A stretch of DNA of 64,000 bases from Nonomuraea rhodomycinica (GTDB lineage: Bacteria; Actinomycetota; Actinomycetes; Streptosporangiales; Streptosporangiaceae): NCBI RefSeq assembly GCF_013363995.1, contig NZ_JABWGO010000002.1, positions 558,001-622,000 on the forward strand. Direction: 5' to 3'. Shown one piece after another: positions 31,411 through 40,252 of the stretch. The first letter of the stretch is position 1, and the number at the start of each line of letters is the position of its first letter. The notes under the pieces are model-generated. The model searched no databases. It worked only from the letters and a program-made list of their open reading frames with translations, and was not told the DNA's origin. A program made the translations under genes and the position numbers.

Positions 31411-32793
31411 ATGACGCAGCCGGAAAACGACATCCTCAAGGCCGCGCACGACAACCTGTGGCTGCACTTCACCAGGCATAGCGCCTATCAGCAGGCAGAG
31501 ATCCCGACGATCGTCCGGGGCGAAGGCTCGTACATCTACGACATCCACGGCAAGCGCTACCTCGACGGGCTGGCTGGACTCTTCGTCGTCCAGGCCGGGC
31601 ACGGCCGCAGCGAGCTGGCCGAGGCCGCCGCCAAGCAGGCCCAGGAGCTGGCCTTCTTCCCGCTGTGGTCCTACGCCCACCCGAAGGCCGCCGAGCTGGC
31701 CGAGCGGCTGGCGGCCATGACGCCCGGCGACCTCAACCGGGTGTTCTTCACCACCGGCGGCGGCGAGGCCGTCGAGACCGCCTGGAAGCTCGCCAAGCAG
31801 TACTACAAGCTCACCGGCAAGCCCCTCAAGCACAAGGTCATCAGCCGCCAGATCGCCTACCACGGCACCCCGCAGGGCGCCCTGTCGATCACCGGCATCC
31901 CGGCGTTCAAGCAGATGTTCGAGCCGCTCGTCCCCGGCTCCGTCCGCGTGCCGAACACCAACCACTACCGCGCCGACGAGATCACCGGCGTCAAGGGCAT
32001 GACGCCCGAGGAGTACGGCATCTGGGCGGCCGACCGCGTGGCCCGCGCCATCGAGATGGAGGGCCCCGACACGGTCGCGGCCGTCTTCGCCGAGCCGGTG
32101 CAGAACGCGGGCGGCTGCTTCCCGCCCCCGCCCGGCTACTGGCAGCGCCTGCGCGAGATCTGCGACGAGTACGACGTGCTGCTCGTCTCCGACGAGGTCA
32201 TCTGCGCCTTCGGCCGCCTCGGCACGATGTTCGGCGGCGAGAAGTTCGACTACGTGCCTGACATCATCACCTGCGCCAAGGGCATGACCTCCGGCTACTC
32301 GCCGATCGGCGCCATGATCGCCCACGACCGGCTGTTCGAGCCGTTCAAGGACGGCGACAGCATGTTCGCCCACGGCTACACCTTCGGCGGTCACCCCGTC
32401 TCGGCGGCCGTGGCGCTGGCCAACCTCGACCTCTTCGAGCGCGAGGACCTGCTCGGCCACGTCACCCGCAACGAACCGCTGTTCCAGGCGACGCTCGACG
32501 GCCTGCGCGACCTGCCGATCGTCGGCGACGTGCGCGGCTCCGGCTACTTCTGGGGCATCGAGCTGGTCAAGGACAAGACGACGAAGGAGACGTTCACGGC
32601 CGACGAGTCGGAGCGGCTGCTGCGCGGCTTCCTGTCCAAGGCGCTGTTCGACGCGGGCCTCTACTGCCGTGCCGACGACCGGGGCGACCCGGTCATCCAG
32701 CTCGCGCCCCCGCTCATCGCGGGGCCGCGGGAGTTCGACGAGATCGGGTCGATCCTCCGGTCCGTCCTCACCGAAGCGTGGTCTCGCCTCTAA
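31411..32793 (+). CDS. Class III omega-aminotransferase (PLP)
   Basis: The 460-residue enzyme shows the class III fold-type I pattern: YIYDIHGKRYLDGLAGLFV (about residues 41-59), VFFTTGGGEAVETAWKLAK (about 111-129), VLLVSDEVICAFGRLG (about 257-272, PLP-binding Asp) and CAKGMTSGYSPIGA (about 288-301, Schiff-base Lys). The MTSGYSP stretch is common in beta-alanine, taurine or putrescine:pyruvate aminotransferases. Pyruvate as acceptor would give alanine, and the next gene encodes alanine dehydrogenase that recycles it, so the pair could couple amine breakdown to NADH. ATG follows AAGGGAAG. Confidence 0.85.
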   Translation: MTQPENDILKAAHDNLWLHFTRHSAYQQAEIPTIVRGEGSYIYDIHGKRYLDGLAGLFVVQAGHGRSELAEAAAKQAQELAFFPLWSYAHPKAAELAERLAAMTPGDLNRVFFTTGGGEAVETAWKLAKQYYKLTGKPLKHKVISRQIAYHGTPQGALSITGIPAFKQMFEPLVPGSVRVPNTNHYRADEITGVKGMTPEEYGIWAADRVARAIEMEGPDTVAAVFAEPVQNAGGCFPPPPGYWQRLREICDEYDVLLVSDEVICAFGRLGTMFGGEKFDYVPDIITCAKGMTSGYSPIGAMIAHDRLFEPFKDGDSMFAHGYTFGGHPVSAAVALANLDLFEREDLLGHVTRNEPLFQATLDGLRDLPIVGDVRGSGYFWGIELVKDKTTKETFTADESERLLRGFLSKALFDAGLYCRADDRGDPVIQLAPPLIAGPREFDEIGSILRSVLTEAWSRL

Positions 32794-32801
32794 CACCTCC
32801 C

Positions 32802-32829
32802 CTCCGGCACGGCGCTCGCCGTGCCGGAG
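32802..32829 (+). terminator. 12-bp hairpin between aminotransferase and alanine dehydrogenase genes
   Basis: CTCCGGCACGGC (32802-32813) and GCCGTGCCGGAG (32818-32829) form a perfect stem with a 4-nt loop, 9 bp after the aminotransferase stop. The spacer to ald is only 58 bp, with no clear promoter. The hairpin may act as a partial terminator or stabilise the upstream mRNA. Confidence 0.6.
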
Positions 32830-32851
32830 CACGTCCCGAAAGGATTCCGCG

Positions 32852-33967
32852 ATGAAGATCGGCGTGCCTGCCGAGGTCAAGAACCATGAATACCGGGTCG
32901 CCGCCACGCCCGCCGGCGTCCACGAGCTGGTGCGCAACGGCCACGAGGTGACGGTCCAGCGCGGCGCGGGCCTCGGCTCGCACATCCCGGACGAGGAGTA
33001 CCTCGCGGCGGGCGCGAAGATGATCGACAGCGCCGACGAGGTGTGGGCCCAGGCCGACATGGTGCTCAAGGTCAAGGAGCCCATCGCCGAGGAGTACCAC
33101 CGGCTGCGCGAGGGGCTGGTGCTGTTCACGTACCTGCACCTGGCGGCGTCGCGGCCGTGCACCGACGCGCTGCTGTCGGCGGGGACGACCGGCATCGCGT
33201 ACGAGACCGTCCAGGTCGGCAACGCGCTGCCGCTGCTCGCGCCGATGTCGGAGGTGGCCGGGCGGCTGGCCCCGCAGGTCGGCGCGTACAACCTGATGCG
33301 CTTCAACGGCGGGCGCGGCGTCCTGCCGGGCGGCGTGCCCGGCGTGGCCCCCGCCAAGGTCGTCGTCATCGGCGGCGGCGTCTCCGGCCTGAACGCCGCG
33401 CAGATCGCCGTCGGCATGGGAGCCGACGTCACCGTGCTCGACACGAACGTCGATCGCCTGCGCTTCATCGACGCCATCTACCAGGGCCGCCTGAAGACCC
33501 TGGTGTCCACCTCGTACGCGATCGAGCAGGAGGTGCTGCAGGCCGACCTGGTCATCGGCGCCGTCCTCATCCCCGGCGCCAAGGCGCCGACGCTCGTCTC
33601 GAACGACCTGGTCTCGCGCATGAAGCCGGGCTCGGTGCTCGTGGACATCGCCATCGACCAGGGCGGCTGCTTCGAGGACTCCCGCCCGACCACGCACGCC
33701 GAGCCGACCTACCGGGTCCACGAGTCGGTGTTCTACTGCGTGGCCAACATGCCGGGCTCGGTGCCCAACACCTCCACCTACGCGCTGACGAACGCCACGC
33801 TCCCGTACGCGGTGAAGCTGGCCAACCTCGGCTGGCGCGACGCCCTGGCCAAGGACCCCGCGCTGGCGGCCGGCCTCAACACGCACGACGGGAAGCTCAC
33901 CAACGCGCCGGTCGCCGAGGCGCTCGGGCTGCTGTGCACGCCGGTGGCCGACGTCCTGGCCGCCTGA
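32852..33967 (+). CDS. ald: Alanine dehydrogenase
   Basis: The 371-residue protein starts at ATG after AAAGGA. The N-terminal signature GVPAEVKNHEYRVAATPAGV contains Lys and Arg substrate contacts. VLKVKEPIAEEY (about residue 71) supplies a further Lys, and the His in FTYLHLAASR (about 96) is catalytic. VVVIGGGVSGLNAAQIAVGMG (about 169-188) is the NAD Rossmann loop, with Gly-Gly where many homologues have Gly-Ala. Ald interconverts L-alanine and pyruvate plus ammonia using NAD, normally as a hexamer. It is the likely second gene of an operon with the aminotransferase. Confidence 0.95.
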   Translation: MKIGVPAEVKNHEYRVAATPAGVHELVRNGHEVTVQRGAGLGSHIPDEEYLAAGAKMIDSADEVWAQADMVLKVKEPIAEEYHRLREGLVLFTYLHLAASRPCTDALLSAGTTGIAYETVQVGNALPLLAPMSEVAGRLAPQVGAYNLMRFNGGRGVLPGGVPGVAPAKVVVIGGGVSGLNAAQIAVGMGADVTVLDTNVDRLRFIDAIYQGRLKTLVSTSYAIEQEVLQADLVIGAVLIPGAKAPTLVSNDLVSRMKPGSVLVDIAIDQGGCFEDSRPTTHAEPTYRVHESVFYCVANMPGSVPNTSTYALTNATLPYAVKLANLGWRDALAKDPALAAGLNTHDGKLTNAPVAEALGLLCTPVADVLAA

Positions 33968-33983
33968 CCCGTCCGACGGACGC

Positions 33984-35372
33984 TCAGCGGACCCCGAGGC
34001 GGCGCCGCAGGTCGCGGGCGGTCTCCAGGACGTGCTCGACCTCGCCCTGGCTCGGCCAGGGCGAGCTGCCGGGCCGCAGCAGCGTGCCGCGCACCGAGGC
34101 GAAGTGCTCGATCGCGCTCGCGTGCAGGCCGCTGTGCTCCACCAGCCACCGCACGACGCCGCTGTGGTCGCGCAGCGGCCGGGTCACCAGGTCCCAGGTG
34201 CCGAGCAGCTCCGACAGCTCCGGTACGGCCAGCGGCACGCCGCCCCGGCGGCCGGTCGCGGCGGCGGCCAGCTCGGCCCGCGCGGCCAGCTCCGGCTCGG
34301 TGACCCGGTCCCAGCCGGGCGGCGGCGGGTCGGACAGCCACCGCTGCGCCTCGGCGTACTCCCCGGCCGCCGACAGCAGCCCGCCCAGCTCCACGGCCGC
34401 GTGGTGGTGCCCGGCCTGCGCCGCCACCCGCAGCCAGTGCCGGCCGGAGGCCAGGTCGCCGTACTCGGCGATGAGCAGCAGCGCGAAACCGTAGGCCGAG
34501 CCCGGGTCGCCCGCCGCGGCCGCCCGGCCGAACCAGTGCCCGGCCCCCGCCGGGTCGCCCAGCTCCACGCACACGTACCCGGCCATCCGCTGGTCGGCCG
34601 GCCGTCCCGCGTTCGCGGCCCGCTCGTACCAGGCCCGCGCGGTGCGCACGTCGCCGCGCGACAGCGCGATGCCGCCGAGCTTGGAGGCCGCCCCCGGGTG
34701 CTCGCTGGTGGCGGCCAGCCGGTAGTACGCCTCGGCGCCCTCGGGGTCGCGGCGCGCCTGGAGGAGCAGCCCCAGGTGGTAGGCGGAGTCGGCGTGGCCG
34801 CCCCGGGTGGCGTGCTCCCAGCAGCGCGCGGCCTCGGCCTCGTCGCCCGCCGCGTACGCGAGGAAGCCCAGGTCGTGGGCGGAGGCGTGGTCGCCCTCCG
34901 CGGCCGCCCTGCGGTGCCACTGCCGCGCGGCGGGCAGCTCGCCCGCGTCCTCGCAGATCAGCGCCAGCCGGCGGGCCGCGGCCCGGGAGCCGGAGCGGGC
35001 CGCCCGCTCGAACCAGGCGCGCGCGGAGGCGAGGTCGCCGCGCTGCTCCAGCAGCAGGGTGGCGAGGTTGACCGCGGCCTCGACGTCGCCGAGCCCGGCC
35101 GCCCGCTCGTACCAGGCGACGGCCTCCTCCAGAGTGCCGTGCTTCTCGTGCCAGACGCCCAGGTTGTAGGCGCTGTCGACGTTGCCGGCCGCGGCGGCGC
35201 GCTCCCACCAGTGCCGGGCCGCCGTGCGGTCGCCGCGCTGGGCGCAGAGCTTGCCCAGCCGGTGGGCGGCCCGCGGGTCGCCCGCCTGCGCGGCGAGCAC
35301 CAGCTCCGGCTCGTCGCCGACCCGGGGCGCCGGAACGGCCGGTGCCGCCACCTCACCTTGCCACCACGCCAT
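33984..35372 (-). CDS. Sel1/TPR-like repeat protein
   Basis: The 462-residue protein is built from about ten 36-residue helical repeats, each with the pattern A--LG-L----GD---A--WYERAA--G, as in WWERAAAAGNVDSAYNLGVW. This spacing is the Sel1-like repeat subfamily of TPR solenoids. The final 100 residues lack repeats and end LRRRLGVR. I chose ATG 35372 because upstream Met 35417 gives a poor N-terminus. It has no signal peptide or membrane helix, so it is probably a cytoplasmic scaffold. No partner is implied by neighbours. Confidence 0.75.
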   Translation of the reverse strand: MAWWQGEVAAPAVPAPRVGDEPELVLAAQAGDPRAAHRLGKLCAQRGDRTAARHWWERAAAAGNVDSAYNLGVWHEKHGTLEEAVAWYERAAGLGDVEAAVNLATLLLEQRGDLASARAWFERAARSGSRAAARRLALICEDAGELPAARQWHRRAAAEGDHASAHDLGFLAYAAGDEAEAARCWEHATRGGHADSAYHLGLLLQARRDPEGAEAYYRLAATSEHPGAASKLGGIALSRGDVRTARAWYERAANAGRPADQRMAGYVCVELGDPAGAGHWFGRAAAAGDPGSAYGFALLLIAEYGDLASGRHWLRVAAQAGHHHAAVELGGLLSAAGEYAEAQRWLSDPPPPGWDRVTEPELAARAELAAAATGRRGGVPLAVPELSELLGTWDLVTRPLRDHSGVVRWLVEHSGLHASAIEHFASVRGTLLRPGSSPWPSQGEVEHVLETARDLRRRLGVR

Positions 35373-35424
35373 GCGCACAGGGTGACATGTGACCGAGCCG
35401 ACGCGGAACGTAATCACCGAGAGG

Positions 35425-36477
35425 CTAGGAGAAGTTGATGAAGCCGGTGTACATGCCCATCGCGCAGACGTAGCGGAGGGTTCCGCGTGGCTGGGGCGGC
35501 AGGCGCACGGTCGCGGGCAGGGGGACGTCGCGGCCGTCGATGGTGACGGTGCGGGTGCAGGCGCCGGGGTCGGCGAGCCTGAAGACGATCTCGACCGGGA
35601 CGCCCGCCGGGGCGGTGACCAGGCCGGGGCGGTAGCCGTCGCGGGTCGCCCACACCGTGATCGGTCCCTCGGCGGGCCTGTCGCCGCCGGTGACCGCCTC
35701 GGCCGGGGAAGCGCCGCCGCCGGGGAGCCAGCCGCCGAGGTTGAGTCCCGAGCCCGCCGTCCACAGGCCGGCGGCCAGGGCCACGACCCCGGCCAGCCGG
35801 GCCACGCGGGTGCGCGAGACGCGCCGCAGCACGTACCCCAGCAGGGCGAACGCGGGCGCGCTGCCCGCCACGAACCCCGCCATGACCGCCGCCCCGCCGA
35901 GCGCCGAGGCGCTGGTGACCGCGACCATCTCCACGCCGAGCGTCACGCCGCACGGGACGAGCACGGTGGCCGCGCCGAGCGACCCGGCCAGGACGAGCGG
36001 GTGCCGCCCGGAGGGCCGGTCGCGTGCCGGTGTCCCCCCGTGCGGGGCGCAGGCGTGGCGCGGGCCGCGCAGCAGCCGTACGGCGAACACGACGACGGCG
36101 CACCCCGCGGCCACGAGCAGGGCCGCGCGGACGGGCGGCGGCGGCTGCACGGTCGCGCCGAGCCACCCGAGCAGCGCGCCGAGCACGGTGTGGGCGGCGA
36201 ACCGGCCCAGCAGGAACCAGCCGATGACGACCCGCGCCGCCACGACCGGTCCGCCATCGCCTGCCCTGCCCGGCCCGGATGAGGATCTGGACGAGGATCG
36301 TGATGAAGGCCCGGGTAAGGACTGTGATGAAGGTCCGGGTAAGGGCCCGGGTGAGGGCCCCGGTGAGGAGCGGTCCGACAGGCCCACGAGGAGGCCGCCC
36401 TGGACGGCCGTGCAGGACGCGGTGCCGGCGAGAAGGCCCGCGACGAGCCCGGAGACGAGCAGAGCCGCCGCCTGCAT
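35425..36477 (-). CDS. TauE/SafE (UreH-like) membrane protein with C-terminal cupredoxin-like tail
   Basis: The 350-residue protein begins with a hydrophobic helix containing GTASCTAVQGGLLVGL (about residues 18-33), a typical first-helix motif of this family. About six helices follow, with VLVPCGVTLGVEMVAV (about 176-191) as the paired Cys-containing helix. The last 100 residues form a small beta domain ending CAMGMYTGFINF (about 338-349) with a Cys and Met. That resembles the C-terminal copper-site region of cupredoxins. Two Cys-containing helices plus the tail suggest metal or electron transfer across the membrane, perhaps copper. A Pro/Ser-Arg low-complexity loop at about residues 36-70 stems from DNA repeats. 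Confidence 0.65.
   Translation of the reverse strand: MQAAALLVSGLVAGLLAGTASCTAVQGGLLVGLSDRSSPGPSPGPLPGPSSQSLPGPSSRSSSRSSSGPGRAGDGGPVVAARVVIGWFLLGRFAAHTVLGALLGWLGATVQPPPPVRAALLVAAGCAVVVFAVRLLRGPRHACAPHGGTPARDRPSGRHPLVLAGSLGAATVLVPCGVTLGVEMVAVTSASALGGAAVMAGFVAGSAPAFALLGYVLRRVSRTRVARLAGVVALAAGLWTAGSGLNLGGWLPGGGASPAEAVTGGDRPAEGPITVWATRDGYRPGLVTAPAGVPVEIVFRLADPGACTRTVTIDGRDVPLPATVRLPPQPRGTLRYVCAMGMYTGFINFS
36299..36346. repeat. Two 24-bp tandem repeats inside the TauE/SafE-like gene
   Basis: Units at 36299-36322 and 36323-36346 share GTGATGAAGG and CCGGGTAAGG, with further degenerate GGGTGAGGGCC-type copies downstream to about 36370. They encode the Pro-Gly-Pro-Ser-rich loop between helices 1 and 2 and are probably recent expansion. 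Confidence 0.7.
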
Positions 36478-36558
36478 CCACGCCCTCCACTCCCGCCGGC
36501 GCCCTGACGGCGCTCTACCGGCAACCTAACGTGTTGTCCCGGATGCGGCCAGTGAGAG

Positions 36559-37200
36559 TTATGTCGCCCCGTTGTCACCGGCCCTGGCCCCGCGGCGGCG
36601 GGGGAGGCGCACGGTGAGCAGCTTGGCGCGCGGCGCGACCCGCTCGGCCAGCGCGAACAGCGCCTCCGTGCGCGACCGGTCGGCGTCGAGGTGGGTGAAG
36701 AGGTTGACGCCCAGGTAGAACGTGATCGCCGCGTACGCGAGGTCGCGCGGCGGCAGCAGCTTGGCCAGCGGCGACCCGCCGATGACGCGGTCGAGGTTGC
36801 GCTCCACGAACGCGATCCACGGCTCCGACCGCGTCACGATCTCCTCGCGCAGCTCGGGCCGGGCGATGCTGGCGCCGACCAGTTCGGAGAACATCGTGAT
36901 GTGGCCGCCCTCCAGGTCGGCCCGGTAGATCTCGGTGGCGACCGCGACCAGCTCCTCCAGCGTGCGGGCCCCGGACACGGCGGTCTCGTAGGCGGCCATC
37001 CGCTGCTCGGAGGAGCGGTCGAGCGCCGCGAGCAGCAGCGGATCGACCCCGCCGAAGTGGTAGAAGACCAGCGCCGAGTTCACGCCGGCGGCCTTGGCGA
37101 TGGTGCGGGCGCTGGTGCCGGCGTAGCCCTCCGTGCGCAGCGTCTCCGCGGCGGCCTCGATGAGCCGCTCCCGCGTCTCCGCCCCTGCCTGCTTCGTCAT
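36559..37200 (-). CDS. TetR family transcriptional regulator
   Basis: The 213-residue protein has the TetR HTH at residues 8-55: ETRERLIEAAAETLRTEGYA then TSARTIAKAAGVNSALVFYH. The ligand domain follows, with a FYLGVNLFTHLDADRSRTEA helix near the end. It is divergent from a two-gene membrane operon. A perfect 10+4+10 inverted repeat lies between them and is very likely its operator. The effector may be a lipid or membrane-active compound, given the controlled genes. Confidence 0.85.
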   Translation of the reverse strand: MTKQAGAETRERLIEAAAETLRTEGYAGTSARTIAKAAGVNSALVFYHFGGVDPLLLAALDRSSEQRMAAYETAVSGARTLEELVAVATEIYRADLEGGHITMFSELVGASIARPELREEIVTRSEPWIAFVERNLDRVIGGSPLAKLLPPRDLAYAAITFYLGVNLFTHLDADRSRTEALFALAERVAPRAKLLTVRLPRRRGARAGDNGAT

Positions 37201-37238
37201 CGATCTTCCCTCTTGCCGGTTCCGGGCTCCTCATCATA

Positions 37239-37262
37239 CGGTTTAATCACTCGATTAAACCG
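37239..37262. promoter_or_regulatory. Perfect TetR operator, 10+4+10 bp
   Basis: CGGTTTAATC and GATTAAACCG flank a 4-bp ACTC centre midway between the divergent TetR gene and the membrane operon. The right operon start is 20 bp away, with AAGGAG between. It is one of the cleanest operators in the window. Confidence 0.8.
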
Positions 37263-37281
37263 ATCGCTCAAGGAGTTCGTC

Positions 37282-38235
37282 ATGTCCGTGGAGCCGGATC
37301 CCGTTCATCAGCGCAGGTCACGACGGGTGCTGGCCGGGGTGCTGGTGGCGCTGTTCGCCGCGTTGTTCGCCTACCGGGTGCTGCACGCGGGCCATCTGGA
37401 GCAGACGGCGGTGTTCTACGTGGGCATCCCCGCCGTCATCGCGATCACGGTGGTGCTCGCCGCGCGGCCGAGGAGCGCGCTCGGCACGACCATGGCCGTG
37501 ATCACCATCGGGCTGGCGCTCTCCGGGCCGCTGCTGGGCGAGGGCATCGTCTGCCTGGTGTTCGCCGCGCCGCTGTTCTACCTGGTGGGGCTCTTCGTGG
37601 GGCTGGGCATCGACTTCGCCCGCAGGAAGGGGCCACGAGCCAACCTGGTGGTGGCGCCGCTGCTGCTCGCCCTGGTCAGCGAGGGCGCCACGGAGGCCAC
37701 CTCGCTGCCCAGGGACAACGTGGTCACCGCCACCCGTCCCACCGGCGGCGCGGACGTCGAGGCGGCGCTGGCGGTCGCGCCGAGGTTCCCGCGGGTGGAG
37801 TCGGCGTTCCTGCGCCTCGGCTTCCCGCGCCCGCTCGCGGCCGAGGGCGCGGGCCTCCAGGTGGGGGCGACCCGGCGGATCACCTTCACGCCGCGCCGCT
37901 CGCTCGGCATCGGCGCTCCCCTGGAGCCGCGCTCGATGACGCTGCGGGTCAAGGAGCGCGGGCCGGGCGTGGTGGTGTTCGACGTGGTGGCGGACACGAC
38001 GCTGGCGCGGTGGCTGGACCTGGAGGAGGCCCGGTTCGCGTGGACCCGCTCGGACCTGACCGTGTCGCTGCGCTACCGGCGCACGTTCGACCCGGCCTGG
38101 TACTTCGGCCCGCTCCAGCGCCACGGGCTGGGCGAGGCGGCCGGCTACCTGGCCGAGACGTTCACGCGAGCCGACACGACCGCTGGACGCGCCGGGACGG
38201 CCGCCGCGCGTGCCGAGACGGCGTCCACGTCATGA
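37282..38235 (+). CDS. Membrane protein with C-terminal SRPBCC-like domain
   Basis: The 317-residue protein starts at ATG with AAGGAG seven bases upstream. Residues 15-125 contain four hydrophobic helices. From about residue 150 a soluble domain begins with PRVESAFLRLGFPRPLAAEG, followed by LQVGATRRITFTPRRSLGIG and WFGPLQRHGLGEAAGYLAE-type elements. Its alternating strands and helices suggest a helix-grip (SRPBCC/START) fold for hydrophobic ligands. It overlaps the next gene by 4 bp (ATGA), so the two products probably act together. Both are controlled by the divergent TetR. Confidence 0.55.
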   Translation: MSVEPDPVHQRRSRRVLAGVLVALFAALFAYRVLHAGHLEQTAVFYVGIPAVIAITVVLAARPRSALGTTMAVITIGLALSGPLLGEGIVCLVFAAPLFYLVGLFVGLGIDFARRKGPRANLVVAPLLLALVSEGATEATSLPRDNVVTATRPTGGADVEAALAVAPRFPRVESAFLRLGFPRPLAAEGAGLQVGATRRITFTPRRSLGIGAPLEPRSMTLRVKERGPGVVVFDVVADTTLARWLDLEEARFAWTRSDLTVSLRYRRTFDPAWYFGPLQRHGLGEAAGYLAETFTRADTTAGRAGTAAARAETASTS

Positions 38236-39470
38236 GCGCGGCGCTGGTCAGGGCGGTGGCGCTGATGGGCCCGGTCCTCGCCGTGGCGGCGATCGTCGCC
38301 GTGCGGCGGCCGGAGGAGCCGCGGATCGCCGCCGCCCTGCTCGCCACCGGCTGGAACGCGCTCGCCCTCAGCGGCGTCAACGCCCTCGCCCTCCACCTGG
38401 GCTGGTGGAGCTTCCACGCGCAGGGCGCCGTGGCGCTGGGCGTGCCGGTCGACCTGCTGCTCGGGTGGGCGGTGCTGTGGGGCGCGGTGCCGGCCCTCGC
38501 CGCCCCCGGCGCTCCCGTGCCGCTCACGGCCGCCGCGCTGGCCTGGCTGGACCTGGCGGTGATGCCGCTCGGGCGGCCGGTGCTGGTGCTCGGGCCCGAC
38601 TGGCTGCTGGGCGAGACGGTCGCCGTCGCCTGCGCGCTGGTGCCGGGCCTGCTGGTCGCCCGCTGGACGTGGACGGGCCGCCGGCTGCGGGCCCGCGCCG
38701 CGGCCCAGGTCGTGCTCGCGGCCGGGCTCGGGGTGGGGCTGCCGCTGCTGCTGACGGGGGCGTGGCGGCAGCCCGCCTGGGCGCTCGGCCTGCTGGCCCA
38801 GGCCATGGCGGTGCCGGGGCTGCTCGGGCTGGCCGCGGTGCGGGAGTTCGCGGTGTCCGGCGGGGGGACGCCGCTGCCGTACGACCCGCCGCGGCGGCTG
38901 GTGACCGGCGGGCCGTACGCGTACGTGCGCAACCCCATGCAGGCCGCCATGACCGGCGGCTACCTCCTGCTGGCCACCCTCGACCCCGTCTTCCTCGGCG
39001 CGGCGGCGGTCGCGTTCGCGTACGGCGCGGGCCTGGCCGCCTGGCACGAGGGCGAGCAGCTCGCGGCCCGCCACGGCGCGGAGTGGGAGGCGTACCGCAA
39101 GGCGGTGCGGCCCTGGCTGCCCCGCCTCCGGCCGGTCGCACCGCCCCCGGCGGTGATCCATGTGGCGCGGACGTGCGGGCAGTGCGCGCCGGTCGGGCGC
39201 TGGCTGGCCCGCCGGGACCCGGTCGCGCTGGAGGTGGCCGCCGCCGAGGACCACCCGCGCGGGCTGCGCCGGATCACCTACGAACGGGCCGACGGCGTCA
39301 CGGCGGAGGGGGTGCGGGCGCTGGCCGCGGCGCTCACCCACGTCCACCTCGGCTGGGCGCTGCTCGGCTGGCTGGTCACGCTGCCGGGCGTCGCCTGGTT
39401 CGCCCAGCTCTGCGTGGACGCCCTGGGCGGCGGCCCCCGCACCCTCACACCGGACGGCGCGCCTCGATGA
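38232..39470 (+). CDS. Isoprenylcysteine methyltransferase-like (NnrU/ICMT) membrane enzyme fused to a DCC-type thiol-disulfide domain
   Basis: The 412-residue protein has about eight helices in residues 5-290. The ICMT/PEMT signature RRLVTGGPYAYVRNPMQAAM at about 220-239 and the GEQLAARHGAEWEAYRKAV tail at about 278-296 indicate a membrane SAM-dependent methyltransferase. A separate domain begins at about residue 315 with VARTCGQCAPVGRWLARRD. The CGQC motif and the following RRITYERADG are typical of the DCC/DUF393 thiol-disulfide family. A final helix follows. This fusion is unusual to me. With its operon partner it may modify a lipid or quinone. Confidence 0.65.
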   Translation: MSAALVRAVALMGPVLAVAAIVAVRRPEEPRIAAALLATGWNALALSGVNALALHLGWWSFHAQGAVALGVPVDLLLGWAVLWGAVPALAAPGAPVPLTAAALAWLDLAVMPLGRPVLVLGPDWLLGETVAVACALVPGLLVARWTWTGRRLRARAAAQVVLAAGLGVGLPLLLTGAWRQPAWALGLLAQAMAVPGLLGLAAVREFAVSGGGTPLPYDPPRRLVTGGPYAYVRNPMQAAMTGGYLLLATLDPVFLGAAAVAFAYGAGLAAWHEGEQLAARHGAEWEAYRKAVRPWLPRLRPVAPPPAVIHVARTCGQCAPVGRWLARRDPVALEVAAAEDHPRGLRRITYERADGVTAEGVRALAAALTHVHLGWALLGWLVTLPGVAWFAQLCVDALGGGPRTLTPDGAPR

Positions 39471-40197
39471 GCACCCGGCTGGAGTGCGCCACGAACGGCC
39501 CCTCGGACTCGATGCGGTCGTGCAGGTCGCGCAGCCGCGCGCGGTGACGCTCGACGGTGAAGCCGGGCACGATCCAGATCACCTTGCGCAGGAAGTAGAC
39601 CACCGCGCCGACGTCGTGGAACTCCATCCGCAGCCGCTCGGCCCGCAGGTCCACCACGGTGAGCCCGGCCGCCTCGGCCTCGGACCGGGCCGCCTCCGGG
39701 GCGCGGGCGGAGCCGTCCAGCGGGCCGAGGAAGAACTCGGCCAGCTCGAACACGCTGCGCGGGCCCACCTTCTGCGACAGGTACGTGCCGCCGGGCCGCA
39801 GCACCCGGGCGATCTCCGCCCACCACGTCCGCACCGGATGCCGGCTGCTCACCAGGTCGAAGACGCCCGAGCGGAACGGCAGGCGCGGCTCCTCGTCGTC
39901 GGCGACCAGCGCCGCGCCCCGCTCGCGCAGCCGCGCGGCGGCCACCGGGATGTTCGGCGGCCACGACTCGGTGGCGACGGTCACGGGCGCGAGCACCGGC
40001 AGCCCGGCCAGCACCTCACCGCCGCCCGTCTGGATGTCGAGGGCCGCCGAGGCCCCGGCCATGCGCCCGGCGAGCAGCCGCGCGTACCCCCAGGAGGGCC
40101 GCTCCTCGCTGGCGCGGCCGTCGAGCCAGGAGAAGTCCCAGCCCTCGACCGGCTCCGCCTCGGCCTCCGCCACCAGGTCCTCGAACGTCCGTCGCAT
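39445..40197 (-). CDS. Class I SAM-dependent methyltransferase
   Basis: The 250-residue protein was started at ATG 40197 (MRRTFEDLVAEAEAEP). A modified motif I ALDIQTGGGEVLAGL lies at about residue 53, an acidic motif ATESWPPN at about 75, and FDLVSSRHPVRTWWAEIARV with LRPGGTYLSQ at about 113-140. This is the pattern of methyltransferase-11 proteins. The Gln in motif I replaces the more usual second Gly. Its end overlaps the convergent ICMT-like gene by 26 bp. The substrate is unknown. Confidence 0.75.
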   Translation of the reverse strand: MRRTFEDLVAEAEAEPVEGWDFSWLDGRASEERPSWGYARLLAGRMAGASAALDIQTGGGEVLAGLPVLAPVTVATESWPPNIPVAAARLRERGAALVADDEEPRLPFRSGVFDLVSSRHPVRTWWAEIARVLRPGGTYLSQKVGPRSVFELAEFFLGPLDGSARAPEAARSEAEAAGLTVVDLRAERLRMEFHDVGAVVYFLRKVIWIVPGFTVERHRARLRDLHDRIESEGPFVAHSSRVLIEARRPV

Positions 40198-40252
40198 GCG
40201 GCCAGCCTGCCCGCCCTCGGCCGCCCGCCTCAACCGCTTTTGTCCGGTCCGG

